Assembly (NCBI GenBank): GCA_030532575.1 | Contig: JAUNKV010000008.1 | Location: 1-64,000 of the forward strand | Direction of reading: 5' to 3' | Length of the DNA stretch: 64,000 nt | Source of the DNA: Propionibacteriaceae bacterium | GTDB taxonomy: Bacteria > Actinomycetota > Actinomycetes > Propionibacteriales > Propionibacteriaceae | In this document: piece by piece, positions 52,013 to 60,701 of the stretch | Numbering within the stretch: position 1 is the stretch's first letter | How the letters are laid out: the number at the start of each line of letters is the position of its first letter | Notes under the pieces: generated by a model | Databases searched by the model: none | Seen by the model: only the letters and a program-made list of their open reading frames with translations | Told to the model about the DNA's origin: nothing | Translations under genes and position numbers: made by a program

Positions 52013-53872
52013 GTGACTGACATCGAGCATCCGTACGAAACGGCCCGGGTGTGGTCGCCGGATGGCTCGCGCCTGGCGACGGCAGGGCTCGATGGCCAGT
52101 GCCGAATCTGGACCCCCGACTCCCCCGCCCCGCTGCTCGAGCTGCCCCACTTCCTGGCTGTGCTGGCCCTGGCATGGAGTCCCGACGGCGCCCGGATCGT
52201 CACCGGCGGCGAGAGCGACCACCTCCACATCTGGGATGCGACCACCGGCGAACACCTGCGCCGCCTCCCCGTGGGCCTCGCCGTCCTCGACCTCGCATGG
52301 CACAGCGACGGCACCATCTCGGCCCTGACCGCGGACGGCGTGGAATCCTGGCAGGCCGACACCGGGAAGTTCCTCGGGCTCCTCCCACCCCGCTCCTACC
52401 CGCCGCACTGCGCCGACATCCGCACCGTCGCCTGGAGCCCCGACGGCCGTCTGGTGGCCTCCGGCTCCGAGGACCACACCATCCGGCTCTGGAACCCGGA
52501 GCTTCAGCTGCTTCGCATCCTGAGCACCCCTGCTCCCGTCCGTTCCTTGGCCTGGCACCCCGGCTCCCGCACCCTCGCCGCCGTCGCCGACTCCGAGGTC
52601 CTGGTCTGGGATGTCAGCACCCAGAACCCACCCCGCATCCTTCCCGCCGGTCGGCTTCGGGGCATCGCCTGGGGTCTCGACGGGGAGCACCTCCTGGGCT
52701 GGTGCGACGACACGGTCACCCTCCTCCACCTCACGGGCGACGCAGTGGAGCACACCGCCGTCCCCACCCTGCTGACCGCCGCCTGGACCAGTCGCGGCCC
52801 GATACTCGTCACCGCGCAGCACAGCGAGGTCGAGGTCCAGGACCTCCACGGCACCCGGTTGCGTTCCCCCATCACCTGCCCCTCCCCCTGCGCGGCGTCG
52901 ATCAGCCCCGACGGCGACCTGCTGGCGCTGACCTCCCACCATGACGCCCCGAGAATCTGGTCCCTCACCGGCGACAACCTCGTCGCCGAGCTGGCGGGGA
53001 TACGGCACCGCTGGACCCATCTCACGTGGCACGACGACTCCACGAGGCTGCTGCTGTACGGCGGCCCCTCCCCCGCCCTGCTCTGGGATCGCACCACAGG
53101 CACCGTCACGAAGATTCCGCGCGAGGGCCTGGGGCGCGCCCGTTGCATCGCCTGGCACACCGACCGCTTCGTCGCGGCGAACCCGAGGATCGGCCTCGAG
53201 CTCCACGATGACACCGGACTCATCGCCGCAACACCAGATGCCCTGTGGAACACCCCCGTCCTCGCCTGGGCTCCGGATGGCCGTCGCTTCGTCGTCGGCT
53301 CTCCCCTGTGCCCATCCCGCATCTGGCACCTCGGCCACGGCCCCGGCCCCCGGCTGGGCGCATCCCTGGAGAAAGCGGCGTGGAGCCCCGACGGAGCTCA
53401 CGTCGCGACCCTGGATCGGGGGAATCTCCTCCAGGTGTGGCGCACTGACGACGGGGTATTGGTGTGGCACGCCCAGTTCGACGGCTGGGTCACCCTCGCC
53501 TGGTCCCTCGACGGCAGCCACCTGACGGGCACCGTCGAGCAGGACGACCAGACAACGAGGTGGGCCTTCACCGCCGATGGGGCCTCCGCAGCGCAGACCG
53601 ACGTTCCCGCCACAGCTCCCCCGTTCCACCCGGCCGGGATCGAGGTGACGGTGTCCCGCGAGGGCGTCGTCCGACTCTGGGACACGGGGACCGGCGCACA
53701 GCTCGCGCCGCAGATCGAGTTCTTCCCCGACGGTGAGGTTGTCGTCCGCGACCCTGCCGACCAGCGCCTCACGCACGCGACGGCCGGGGCCGCACGCTGG
53801 CTCGGCCATCCCGGGCTGAACGACCCGCTGCTCCGCCTGGCTGCCGATGCCGCACGTTGTCATACGCTGTGA
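52013..53872 (+). CDS. WD40 repeat beta-propeller protein (619 aa)
   Basis: Long propeller protein with about 12-14 blades: ARVWSPDGSRLATAGLDGQC, LALAWSPDGARIVTGGESDH with IWDATTGEH, and VAWSPDGRLVASGSEDHTIR with LWNPELQ. The C-terminal end (FFPDGEVVVRD, then ATAGAARWLGHP) resembles the closing segment of bacterial STAND/TIR-WD40 proteins. The GTG at 52013 follows AAGAAT (52001-52006) by six bases; an ATG at 51971 is an alternative. It is followed after three bases by the pyrimidine-dimer glycosylase gene. Confidence 0.85.
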   Translation: MTDIEHPYETARVWSPDGSRLATAGLDGQCRIWTPDSPAPLLELPHFLAVLALAWSPDGARIVTGGESDHLHIWDATTGEHLRRLPVGLAVLDLAWHSDGTISALTADGVESWQADTGKFLGLLPPRSYPPHCADIRTVAWSPDGRLVASGSEDHTIRLWNPELQLLRILSTPAPVRSLAWHPGSRTLAAVADSEVLVWDVSTQNPPRILPAGRLRGIAWGLDGEHLLGWCDDTVTLLHLTGDAVEHTAVPTLLTAAWTSRGPILVTAQHSEVEVQDLHGTRLRSPITCPSPCAASISPDGDLLALTSHHDAPRIWSLTGDNLVAELAGIRHRWTHLTWHDDSTRLLLYGGPSPALLWDRTTGTVTKIPREGLGRARCIAWHTDRFVAANPRIGLELHDDTGLIAATPDALWNTPVLAWAPDGRRFVVGSPLCPSRIWHLGHGPGPRLGASLEKAAWSPDGAHVATLDRGNLLQVWRTDDGVLVWHAQFDGWVTLAWSLDGSHLTGTVEQDDQTTRWAFTADGASAAQTDVPATAPPFHPAGIEVTVSREGVVRLWDTGTGAQLAPQIEFFPDGEVVVRDPADQRLTHATAGAARWLGHPGLNDPLLRLAADAARCHTL

Positions 53873-53875
53873 TCC

Positions 53876-54310
53876 ATGCGCATCTGGTCCCTGCATCCCA
53901 GCCATCTCGACCGGCAGGCCCTCATCGCCTGCTGGCGTGAGACCCTCCTGGCACAGAAGGTGCTGCTGGGCCAGACCAAGGGCTACACCCGGCACCCGCA
54001 GCTGATCCGGTTCCAGGAGCTCGACGACCCGGTGGCCGGGGTCGGCTCCTACCTCGAGGCCCTCGTCACGGAGGCCACCGCCCGCGGATATCGCTTCGAC
54101 GCCACGAAGATCGTCCGCACCGCGCCGTCGCTGCGGATGACCGTCACCCGGGGCCAGCTGGCCCTGGAGACCGAACACCTGGCGGGCAAACTGACCCAGC
54201 GCTCCCCTGAGCTGGCCGCACACTTCCCACCCGCCGACGGAGTGCGCCCCCACCCGCTGTTCGACGTGATCGACGGCCCCGTCGCCAGCTGGGAGAAGGC
54301 CGCCAGCTGA
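53876..54310 (+). CDS. Pyrimidine dimer DNA glycosylase/endonuclease V family protein
   Basis: Protein of 144 aa of the T4 endonuclease V-like family (Pyr_excise). MRIWSLHPSHLDRQALIACW is the typical start, LAQKVLLGQTKGYTRHPQLI and VGSYLEALVTEATARGYRFD the next blocks. It is expected to nick DNA at UV-induced pyrimidine dimers. A TACGCT hexamer (53863-53868) inside the end of the WD40 gene ends seven bases before the ATG. Its place right behind a WD40 gene may be chance. Confidence 0.83.
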   Translation: MRIWSLHPSHLDRQALIACWRETLLAQKVLLGQTKGYTRHPQLIRFQELDDPVAGVGSYLEALVTEATARGYRFDATKIVRTAPSLRMTVTRGQLALETEHLAGKLTQRSPELAAHFPPADGVRPHPLFDVIDGPVASWEKAAS

Positions 54311-54327
54311 ACCCAACCACGACATCC

Positions 54328-54395
54328 GCTGCAAATGTGCGGAGCGTTGCGACTGTTACCGTTGCCAGTCACGACGCTCCGCACGATTGCAGCGC
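54328..54395. repeat. 68-bp palindromic element 2
   Basis: Same length and same arms as the element at 47221 (starts CGCTGCAAATGTGCGGAGCG, ends GCTCCGCAC and ATTGCAGCG), with about four arm mismatches and an unrelated centre that lacks the LacI-type core. It lies between two convergent genes, where its hairpin could end transcription from both sides. Confidence 0.7.
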
Positions 54396-54404
54396 TTCCA
54401 GGGT

Positions 54405-55508
54405 TCAGGAGGCCTTGGTGAGGGCTTCCTTCCACTTCATGGGTTTGCCCATCTGCAGCAGACCGCGGTCGTAGATGCGGGCGGCGAGCCAGATCACCAC
54501 GGCGGTGGTTGCGACGAGCAGGGCCACAGAAACCCCGACCTGCCACCACTCCATCCGGCCCAGGAACAGCTGGATCGGCACCGCGACGGGGGAGCTGAAC
54601 GGGATGTAGCTCATCGCGGTCATCAAGGCCTGGTTGTTGTTCCCGACAATCACCCCGAAGTAGGGCAGCATCACGGCCCACATCATCGGCTGCACCACGC
54701 TGTTGAGGTCCTCGGTCCGCGACACCAGGGCCGCGGCCGCCGCGTACATCGAGGCGATCATCACGAATCCGAGGAGGAACAGCGGCACGAAGACCAGGAT
54801 CGGGGTCAACAGGTCACCCACCGGCAACGAGTCGCCGTTGATCGCCAGCCCCAGCAGCACCGTGGCGGCGATGAGGCTGATCTGCACCATCGCGGCAATG
54901 CTGTTGCCGATGATCTTGCCCGTGAGCAGGGCCTTCGAGGAAACGCTGGCCAGCAGGATCTCGACGATGCGGGTCTGCTTCTCCTCCACCACCGACTGGG
55001 CGATGCTCATGCCGAACGTGATCCCGGCCATCATCCACACCACCCCGAAGGCGACCGCCAGGAAGTACTGGAACGCCGGGTCCTGGGCGTCCGGGTCCAG
55101 CAGCTCCACCTGCGGGGCGACCGACAGGCTCTGCAACAGGCTGGTCGGCAGGTCACGCAGACTCAGCACCTTGATGCCGAGCGGGCTGGACGGGTCGGAG
55201 ACGAGCGCGGCCTTCGCCGTCTCGTCCAGCACCGCCTGTCGGGCTGCTGCCTCGTCGGCAACCTGCACCAGCTCGGCATCCGGGATGCTCTTGACGATCT
55301 CCGTGTGCTCCGCCGTCGCCGCGATGCTGGGGGCGCCACCGCTGAAGAACTCCCCCAGCCGGGGCCCAAGCACCACGACGGCCAGCATGATCGCCAACGT
55401 GACCAGGGTGGAGATGATGAACGACTTGGACAGGAACCGCACCTTGATCTCGCGCTGGGCGACGATGCTGACGGTGGACCAGAAACTGGGACGGGTATGG
55501 GTGTTCAC
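54405..55508 (-). CDS. ABC-2 type transporter permease (NatB-like)
   Basis: Membrane protein of 367 aa with a first transmembrane helix near residue 35 (FIISTLVTLAIMLAVVVLG), a large external domain to about residue 165, then five more hydrophobic segments. VVEEKQTRIVEILLASVSS is the ABC-2/NatB family signature. It overlaps the ATPase gene by four bases and forms an exporter with it, of the type exporting sodium, bacteriocins or drugs. The substrate is unknown. Confidence 0.85.
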   Translation of the reverse strand: MNTHTRPSFWSTVSIVAQREIKVRFLSKSFIISTLVTLAIMLAVVVLGPRLGEFFSGGAPSIAATAEHTEIVKSIPDAELVQVADEAAARQAVLDETAKAALVSDPSSPLGIKVLSLRDLPTSLLQSLSVAPQVELLDPDAQDPAFQYFLAVAFGVVWMMAGITFGMSIAQSVVEEKQTRIVEILLASVSSKALLTGKIIGNSIAAMVQISLIAATVLLGLAINGDSLPVGDLLTPILVFVPLFLLGFVMIASMYAAAAALVSRTEDLNSVVQPMMWAVMLPYFGVIVGNNNQALMTAMSYIPFSSPVAVPIQLFLGRMEWWQVGVSVALLVATTAVVIWLAARIYDRGLLQMGKPMKWKEALTKAS

Positions 55509-56386
55509 TTCGACATCTCCTTGTAGATCTCGTGGAGGTTGCGCACCACGGGCTGGAATCGGGTGACGGTGCCGCGTTGCAGCGCCTGGGCCAGGATCTG
55601 GTTGGCCACGGCCTCGTCAGCGGTGCGGAAGCACACGTAGCGGCCGTCGACATCGACGACCTCGACGCCGGTCTCCCGCACCCACGCGGTGTCGGTGCTG
55701 GCCTGCAGCTCCCACTCGTGGGTGGAGTTCGCGGCCTGCAGCTCGGCGCGGGTGCCGTCGGCGCGAATCTCGCCGTCGCGGATGATGACCAGCCGGTCAC
55801 ACAGCCGCTCCACCACGTCCAGCTGATGCGACGAGAACAGCACCGGCGCGCCGGTGGCCGCGAATTCACGCAGCACCTGGACGGTGATCTCGACGGACTC
55901 GGGGTCCAGACCGGAGAACGGCTCATCGAGGATCAGGGCGGAGGGCCGGTGGATGAGCGCTGCCGCGATCTGCACCCGCTGCTGGTTGCCGAGCGACAAC
56001 GACTCCAGGGTGTCGGTCGGCTTGCCCTTGAGCTGCAGCCGCTCCAGCAACTCCAACCCGTGGCGCTTCGCCTCCATGGCCCCCACCCCGTGCAGCTGGG
56101 CCAGGTAGACCAGCTGGTCGATGATCTTCATCTTCGGGTACAGCCCCCGCTCCTCCGGCATGTAGCCGATGGCCGCGCGGTGCTCGGGGGTGATGGGCCC
56201 GCCGTCGGCCAGCACCTGCCCCTGCTGCGCGGCGAGCACCCCCAGGATGATCCGCATCGTGGTGGTCTTGCCTGCACCGTTGCCGCCGACGAAGCCGGTC
56301 ATGAGGCCGGGATGGATGTCGAAACTGACGTCCTTGAGCACATGCTTGTCACCGAAGAACCGGTGGATGTTCCGTACGCTGATCAT
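55505..56386 (-). CDS. ABC transporter ATP-binding protein (NatA-like)
   Basis: ATPase of 293 aa. Walker A is GGNGAGKTTT near residue 39, the signature LSLGNQQRVQIAAAL has Leu-Gly in place of Gly-Gly, Walker B is ALILDEPFSGLD and the switch His is in LFSSHQLD. The C-terminal extension carries a DUF4162-like domain. The ATG at 56386 follows GAGGG. With the permease it forms an exporter; the two-component genes just upstream on the same strand may control it. Confidence 0.88.
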   Translation of the reverse strand: MISVRNIHRFFGDKHVLKDVSFDIHPGLMTGFVGGNGAGKTTTMRIILGVLAAQQGQVLADGGPITPEHRAAIGYMPEERGLYPKMKIIDQLVYLAQLHGVGAMEAKRHGLELLERLQLKGKPTDTLESLSLGNQQRVQIAAALIHRPSALILDEPFSGLDPESVEITVQVLREFAATGAPVLFSSHQLDVVERLCDRLVIIRDGEIRADGTRAELQAANSTHEWELQASTDTAWVRETGVEVVDVDGRYVCFRTADEAVANQILAQALQRGTVTRFQPVVRNLHEIYKEMSK

Positions 56387-56478
56387 GCCCTCAACGCTAC
56401 GTTTCACCCTCCCGCCAGCACATCCCGCGCACGGGTGAAATCCCGCCTCCCCCGCACGGGGGAGGTGACGGCGCCAGC

Positions 56479-57123
56479 TCAGCGACGCGGCACCAGGCCG
56501 TGCTCGAAGGCCCAGATCACCGCGTTGATCCGGTCGCGCAACCCCAGCTTGGCCAGGATGTTGGAGACATGGGTCTTCACCGTCTCGGCACTGACGTACA
56601 GCTCCGCCGCGATCTCCGCGTTGCTGAGCCCCCGCGCCAGGCAGCGCAGGGTCTCACATTCACGCTCGGTCAGCACGTCGATCCTCTCATCGACGAGTTC
56701 GGGTGGGGCGGCAAACCTGCCGATCACCCGCCTGGTCACCTCGGGCGCGAGCAGGGCGTCGCCCCGCCCCAGCACCTTCACCGCCTCGATGAGTTTTTCC
56801 GCCTCGGCGGTCTTCAGCAGGAATCCCGAGGCCCCGGCCTGCAGGGTCTCGAAGAGGAAGTCGTCCCGGTCGAAGGTGGTCAGGATCAGGATCGCGGCCC
56901 GGCAGCTCTGCTCCGTGAGCTGCCGGGTGGCGGCGATCCCATCGCACCTCGGCATCTGCACGTCCATGCAGATCACATCCGGGTCGAGTTCCCGGGCCAT
57001 GGCGATGCCCTCCTCGCCGTTGGCGGCCTCCCCCACCACCTCGATGCCCGGCTCGGACTCCAGGATGGTCCTGAAACCGACGCGGATCAGCGCCTGGTCG
57101 TCCACCAGCAGCACCCGGATCAT
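56479..57123 (-). CDS. NarL/LuxR-family response regulator
   Basis: Protein of 214 aa. The receiver domain has the acidic pair in VLLVDDQALIRVG, the phosphoacceptor Asp in DVICMDVQMPRCDG, the Thr in LTTFD and the Lys in LLKTAEA. The LuxR-type helix-turn-helix is at the C-terminus (LSNAEIAAELYVSAETVKTH, then VSNIL). It overlaps the sensor kinase by four bases (ATGA). Its likely target is the ABC exporter encoded next. Confidence 0.93.
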   Translation of the reverse strand: MIRVLLVDDQALIRVGFRTILESEPGIEVVGEAANGEEGIAMARELDPDVICMDVQMPRCDGIAATRQLTEQSCRAAILILTTFDRDDFLFETLQAGASGFLLKTAEAEKLIEAVKVLGRGDALLAPEVTRRVIGRFAAPPELVDERIDVLTERECETLRCLARGLSNAEIAAELYVSAETVKTHVSNILAKLGLRDRINAVIWAFEHGLVPRR

Positions 57124-58343
57124 GCTGTCACCCCCGTCGGGATTTCTGCACGGACCCGGAACCCACCGCGGGGTTTGGTGCCTGCGGTCAGCACCCCACC
57201 GATGGCCTCGACGCGCTCCCGCATCCCGATGATCCCGGTACCGGTGCCGGGCAGCCCCTCGCGCTCGCCATAGCCGTCGTCGGAGACCTCCAGCTCCACC
57301 TGTTCCGGGTGTCCTCGCAGCCTCACCTCGACGCGGACCCCCGGCCCGGCGTGCTTGGTGGCATTGGTCAGTCCCTCCTGGGCGACGCGGTAGAGGGTGA
57401 GCCCGACGGCAGGGCTGACCTCGGGCATCTCCCCCAGCACCTCGTAGCTGGCATCCAGTCCGCTGGTCCTGGCGGAGGCGACGAGCTCGGGCAGGTCGTC
57501 GACCGTCGGTGGGACGACATCGCTGCCGTCGCTGGCACGCAGCGTCAGCACCATGGTGCGCAACTCCTCAACGGCGTGGCGGGCGCTGGCCTCGATGTGT
57601 TTCAGCGACGACGTGGCTGCCTCCGGGTCACGTCCGATCACCCGTCTGGCAGCGGCGGCCTGGACGGACATCGTCGTCACGTGGTGGGCCACGATGTCGT
57701 GGAGCTCTCGGGCGATCCGCAGGCGCTCCTGCTCGATGGCCTGACGCACCAGCTCGGACTCAAGGTGCTGGATGTCGGCGTGGGCCTGACGGAGTTGCTC
57801 GCGTTCGACGACCTGGTCGAAGGAACGGTTGCCGAAGACCCAGGCCCCGGTGAAGAAGGCGACGTTGAGCGACACCTGCAACGCGAAGATTCCGAGCAGG
57901 GGCCGGATCGGGGCCAGCACGGTGCCGTCGACCTCCTCGATGATCCGCAGTGCGAAGGCCACCCCGAGCCACAACGCCATCCCCGCGCAGATGAGGATGC
58001 GGACGAGCAGGGCGCGTTCCCGCTGCGTGGACCACGCGCCGATGGAGTAGAAGGAGACGAACAGTGCCACCTGGGCGGTGTGCATCTCCATGCCCGTCAA
58101 GTAGTGCAGGACCACGAAGATGACCGAGGCCGCCAGCCCGGAGGTCAACGGGAAGCGGCGTCGCCACAGCAGCGGCACGGTCAGCAGGATGCTGCCCGTG
58201 GCCTGCAGCCACGCCGGGGTGTTGAAGAAGCTCTGCCCGGACAGATGGGTGAACCACGCCATGACACCGCCCAGCAGCGCCAACGCGACGGTGATCGTCG
58301 CGTCGGTACGCAACCAGTTGGCGGGCAGTTCGCGGGTGTCCAT
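57120..58343 (-). CDS. Sensor histidine kinase (HisKA_3, NarX/DesK-like)
   Basis: Kinase of 407 aa. About four to five transmembrane segments occupy residues 15-165. The dimerisation helix carries the phosphoacceptor in ARELHDIVAHHVTTMSVQAA, and the ATP-binding domain has TLYRVAQEGLTNATKHAGPG (N box) and VSDDGYGE with GIIGMRERVEAIGG (G boxes). Partner of the downstream response regulator. The signal is unknown; membrane stress or antibiotics are common for this type beside ABC exporters. Confidence 0.93.
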   Translation of the reverse strand: MDTRELPANWLRTDATITVALALLGGVMAWFTHLSGQSFFNTPAWLQATGSILLTVPLLWRRRFPLTSGLAASVIFVVLHYLTGMEMHTAQVALFVSFYSIGAWSTQRERALLVRILICAGMALWLGVAFALRIIEEVDGTVLAPIRPLLGIFALQVSLNVAFFTGAWVFGNRSFDQVVEREQLRQAHADIQHLESELVRQAIEQERLRIARELHDIVAHHVTTMSVQAAAARRVIGRDPEAATSSLKHIEASARHAVEELRTMVLTLRASDGSDVVPPTVDDLPELVASARTSGLDASYEVLGEMPEVSPAVGLTLYRVAQEGLTNATKHAGPGVRVEVRLRGHPEQVELEVSDDGYGEREGLPGTGTGIIGMRERVEAIGGVLTAGTKPRGGFRVRAEIPTGVTA

Positions 58344-58349
58344 GATCCC

Positions 58350-58888
58350 TCACAGCTTCGAGAGGTACCGGGCAGGGATGGTCTCTGCCATCCAGACCCG
58401 ATCACTTCCCGGGTAGAACTGGATGCCCGCAGCCTGCGCGGCCGCCGCGTCGATGCGCAGGATGACGGGGCGGCTGGCGTGCCGGGACCCTACGGCGTGG
58501 GCCATCTCGACGTCAGTGGCCATGTGGACCTGCTGCCTGCTCATCGGCAGCAGACCCTCGGTGAGCACCGAGTCCAGGTTGTCCGGGGCGGTGCCGTGGT
58601 AGAGGACCGGCGGGGCGTGGCCGGGGTGTGCTCGATACGGGTGGCGACGGAGTGCCCGTAGACGGCGCGGATGCGACCGTCGCGGATCTCGTGCCGCTGC
58701 TTGCTCGCCGAGGAGACTGCCTGCTCGATGTCGTCGAGGCTCACCCGACGGTGTTTCCGGTGGAACGCCGCCACCATGTCGTCGAGGCTGACCCAGCCCT
58801 CCGCGTCGAGGGTGAGCCCGTAGCTGCCGGGGTCGTGTCTGAGGGCGTGGGACAGGGTCCTGCTGATGTCGGTCAGGCGTTTGTCCAT
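58350..58888 (-). pseudogene. kptA: RNA 2'-phosphotransferase KptA/Tpt1, frameshifted
   Basis: Two open frames together make one KptA. The first (start at 58888) covers the N-terminal winged-helix domain: LSHALRHDPGSYGLTLDAEG, VAAFHRKHRRVSLDDIEQAV, then RIRAVYGHSV. Near 58605-58625 the reading leaves frame in a C/G-rich run; the next frame gives VLYHGTA, then LTEGLLPMSRQQVHMATDVE and the conserved C-terminus. One missing base explains it. KptA transfers 2'-phosphate from RNA to NAD. It could be a real mutation or a sequencing error. Confidence 0.75.
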
Positions 58889-58928
58889 GAGCACCAGACT
58901 AAATCCTCCAAACCTCTATTGTGTCCCC

Positions 58929-60407
58929 ATGACCACTGAGCCCCGCATCCTCGCTGGTCTCGGCGGCTGGGAGGACCTGTGGAGCAGCAGCGGACAGTAC
59001 CTGTGGTGGATCGGCGACGGCCTGGTGCTGGTCTCCAACCGGGACCTGTTCCTCCACGACGCCGAGGACGGCTCCCTGCTGCGGGTCTTTCCTCAAGCCC
59101 GGTTCCACGTCCACCAGAACCCGCTCAGCCCCGACGGCGCGCGGGTGTTGGCAGGCGAGGGGGTGTGGGAGGTCGCCTCGATGCGGGAGCTGTTCCGCCT
59201 GGACCACCCGCGCGGGACCAGCGCCGAGTGGAGCCCCGACGGCGCCCTGATCGCCCTTGCCTCCCCGGGCCTGCCCATCTGCCTGGTCGATGGCCTGACC
59301 GGCACGGTGAGGCACCGTCTCAATTCCTCACCCGACCTCCCATACGGCCCCGCCTGGTCGCCGGATGGCCGTCACCTCGCCGTCGGTGGGATCGCCCGGG
59401 CCTGGGTGTGGGATGCCGCCACCGGCGAGGAGGTGCTGTGCATCCAGCGGGAGCGGGGGCCGCGCCGTCGCCACGCCGGGCCTGAGTACTGGCGGGTGTT
59501 CTGGGAGTCCGATCAGGTGCTGGTCGCCGACTCGGATGACGACCTCGCCCGCTGGGGGCTCGACGGCTCCCCGCTCGGCCTGGCGAGGCGACCCGAGCCC
59601 GTCCCGGTCGATCTCACCAGCCCGGACGGGAGGCATCGCCTGGTGCCCGTGGAGCGCGAGGTCCACGTGGTGGAGGGGGCGACGGGCAGGACGGTGAAGC
59701 TGGTCGGGGCCGTCATCGAGGAGCGCCCCATGAGGATCGTCGGGAATGTTCTCGTCGTCGGCAGGCCCCCGGTCGTGGTGGACCTCGCAACCGGCGAACT
59801 CCACCCCTGCGACGACGCCCCGGCAGCTGCTGACGAAGATGTGTTCCCCAGCCCTGATGGTCGTCTCGTGGCCCGCCTGGCACACGGCGGATGTCTGGAG
59901 GGTGAAGGTCTGGTGAGCCTGTGGCACGGCGAGCAGCTCCTGCACCGCTTCGACCCGCTCGGCGATCTTCCCGAGCTGGCCTGGAGCCCGGACGGAACGC
60001 GCCTGCTGGCCGTCGGGGAGCTCATGGGGGTCCGCATCCTTGACGCCCTCTCCTTCGAGGTGACCGACCTTGGGGTTTTCCAGCCGAGCTGCGCTGCCTG
60101 GAGCCCCGACAGCAGCCGCATCGTCGCCGCCACTGCCCAGGGTCTGCTGGTCCTCGGTCTGGACGGCGACCACCAGCACGGCTGGGCCGGGGAGGCGACG
60201 GAGCTCCACTGGCCGGAGCCGGGGCGGATCGTCGCCTTGACGATGCGGGGTGTGCAGCAGTGGGACCCTGCCGGGAACCCGGTCGGGGTCCGCGTCGATC
60301 TGCTCCCCGAGGACGGCCTCCTGGTCCGCGACGCCCTCACCTCACCGCGCCCCCTCTTGCTCAGCGCCACGGCCGGGGCGGATCGCTGGTTTCGTCCACT
60401 CCCCTGA
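58929..60407 (+). CDS. WD40-type beta-propeller protein (492 aa)
   Basis: Propeller with blade cores AEWSPDGALIALASPGLPI, PAWSPDGRHLAVGGIARA with WVWDAATGE, and LAWSPDGTRLLAVGELMG; about nine blades, less regular than the others. Its C-terminal end (PEDGLLVRDALTSPRPL, then SATAGADRWFRPLP) is the counterpart of the end of the protein at 52013, so the two are related. TATTGT (58917-58922) ends six bases before the ATG. It is divergent from kptA. A 73-bp repeat starts at the base right after its stop codon. Confidence 0.82.
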   Translation: MTTEPRILAGLGGWEDLWSSSGQYLWWIGDGLVLVSNRDLFLHDAEDGSLLRVFPQARFHVHQNPLSPDGARVLAGEGVWEVASMRELFRLDHPRGTSAEWSPDGALIALASPGLPICLVDGLTGTVRHRLNSSPDLPYGPAWSPDGRHLAVGGIARAWVWDAATGEEVLCIQRERGPRRRHAGPEYWRVFWESDQVLVADSDDDLARWGLDGSPLGLARRPEPVPVDLTSPDGRHRLVPVEREVHVVEGATGRTVKLVGAVIEERPMRIVGNVLVVGRPPVVVDLATGELHPCDDAPAAADEDVFPSPDGRLVARLAHGGCLEGEGLVSLWHGEQLLHRFDPLGDLPELAWSPDGTRLLAVGELMGVRILDALSFEVTDLGVFQPSCAAWSPDSSRIVAATAQGLLVLGLDGDHQHGWAGEATELHWPEPGRIVALTMRGVQQWDPAGNPVGVRVDLLPEDGLLVRDALTSPRPLLLSATAGADRWFRPLP

Positions 60408-60680
60408 GCACGAATCGCTGGTGAAAAACACTGGCACGTCACCATACGACGGCAGACCGTCTTTTCTCCGCGGTTCGTGCTGGTCTGGTCCTGCAGGTCG
60501 AGTTCAGGCACGAATCGCCGACGAAAAACGCTGGCACGTCACCACACGACGGCGAACCGTCGGCCATCGGCGATTCATGCTTGGGGTGGGACGGGCGGTG
60601 GGGGTGTGCACGAATCGCTGGTGAAAAACGCTGGCGCGTCACCACACGACGACGAACGGACCGGTCCCGGCGATTCCTGC
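60408..60680 (+). repeat. 73-bp inverted-repeat-ended element, array 2 (three copies)
   Basis: Copies at 60408-60480, 60508-60580 and 60608-60680, spaced exactly 100 bases start to start. Each begins GCACGAATCGC(C/T)G and ends with (A/C/G)CGGCG or CGCGG plus (A/G)TTC(G/A/C)TGC. Shared interior is GAAAAACGCTGGC(A/G)CGTCACC and ACGACGG. The middle copy also has a GACGG/CCGTC stem with a four-base loop. Orientation is opposite to arrays 1 and 3. The array fills the gap between the WD40 gene and the methyltransferase. Confidence 0.82.
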
Positions 60681-60701
60681 ACGCCATGAGAGGATTCCCC
60701 C

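Noticed and set aside
60408..60680. CRISPR array
   Set aside because: Repeats of 73 bases with only two or three copies, imperfect identity and no cas genes do not fit CRISPR.
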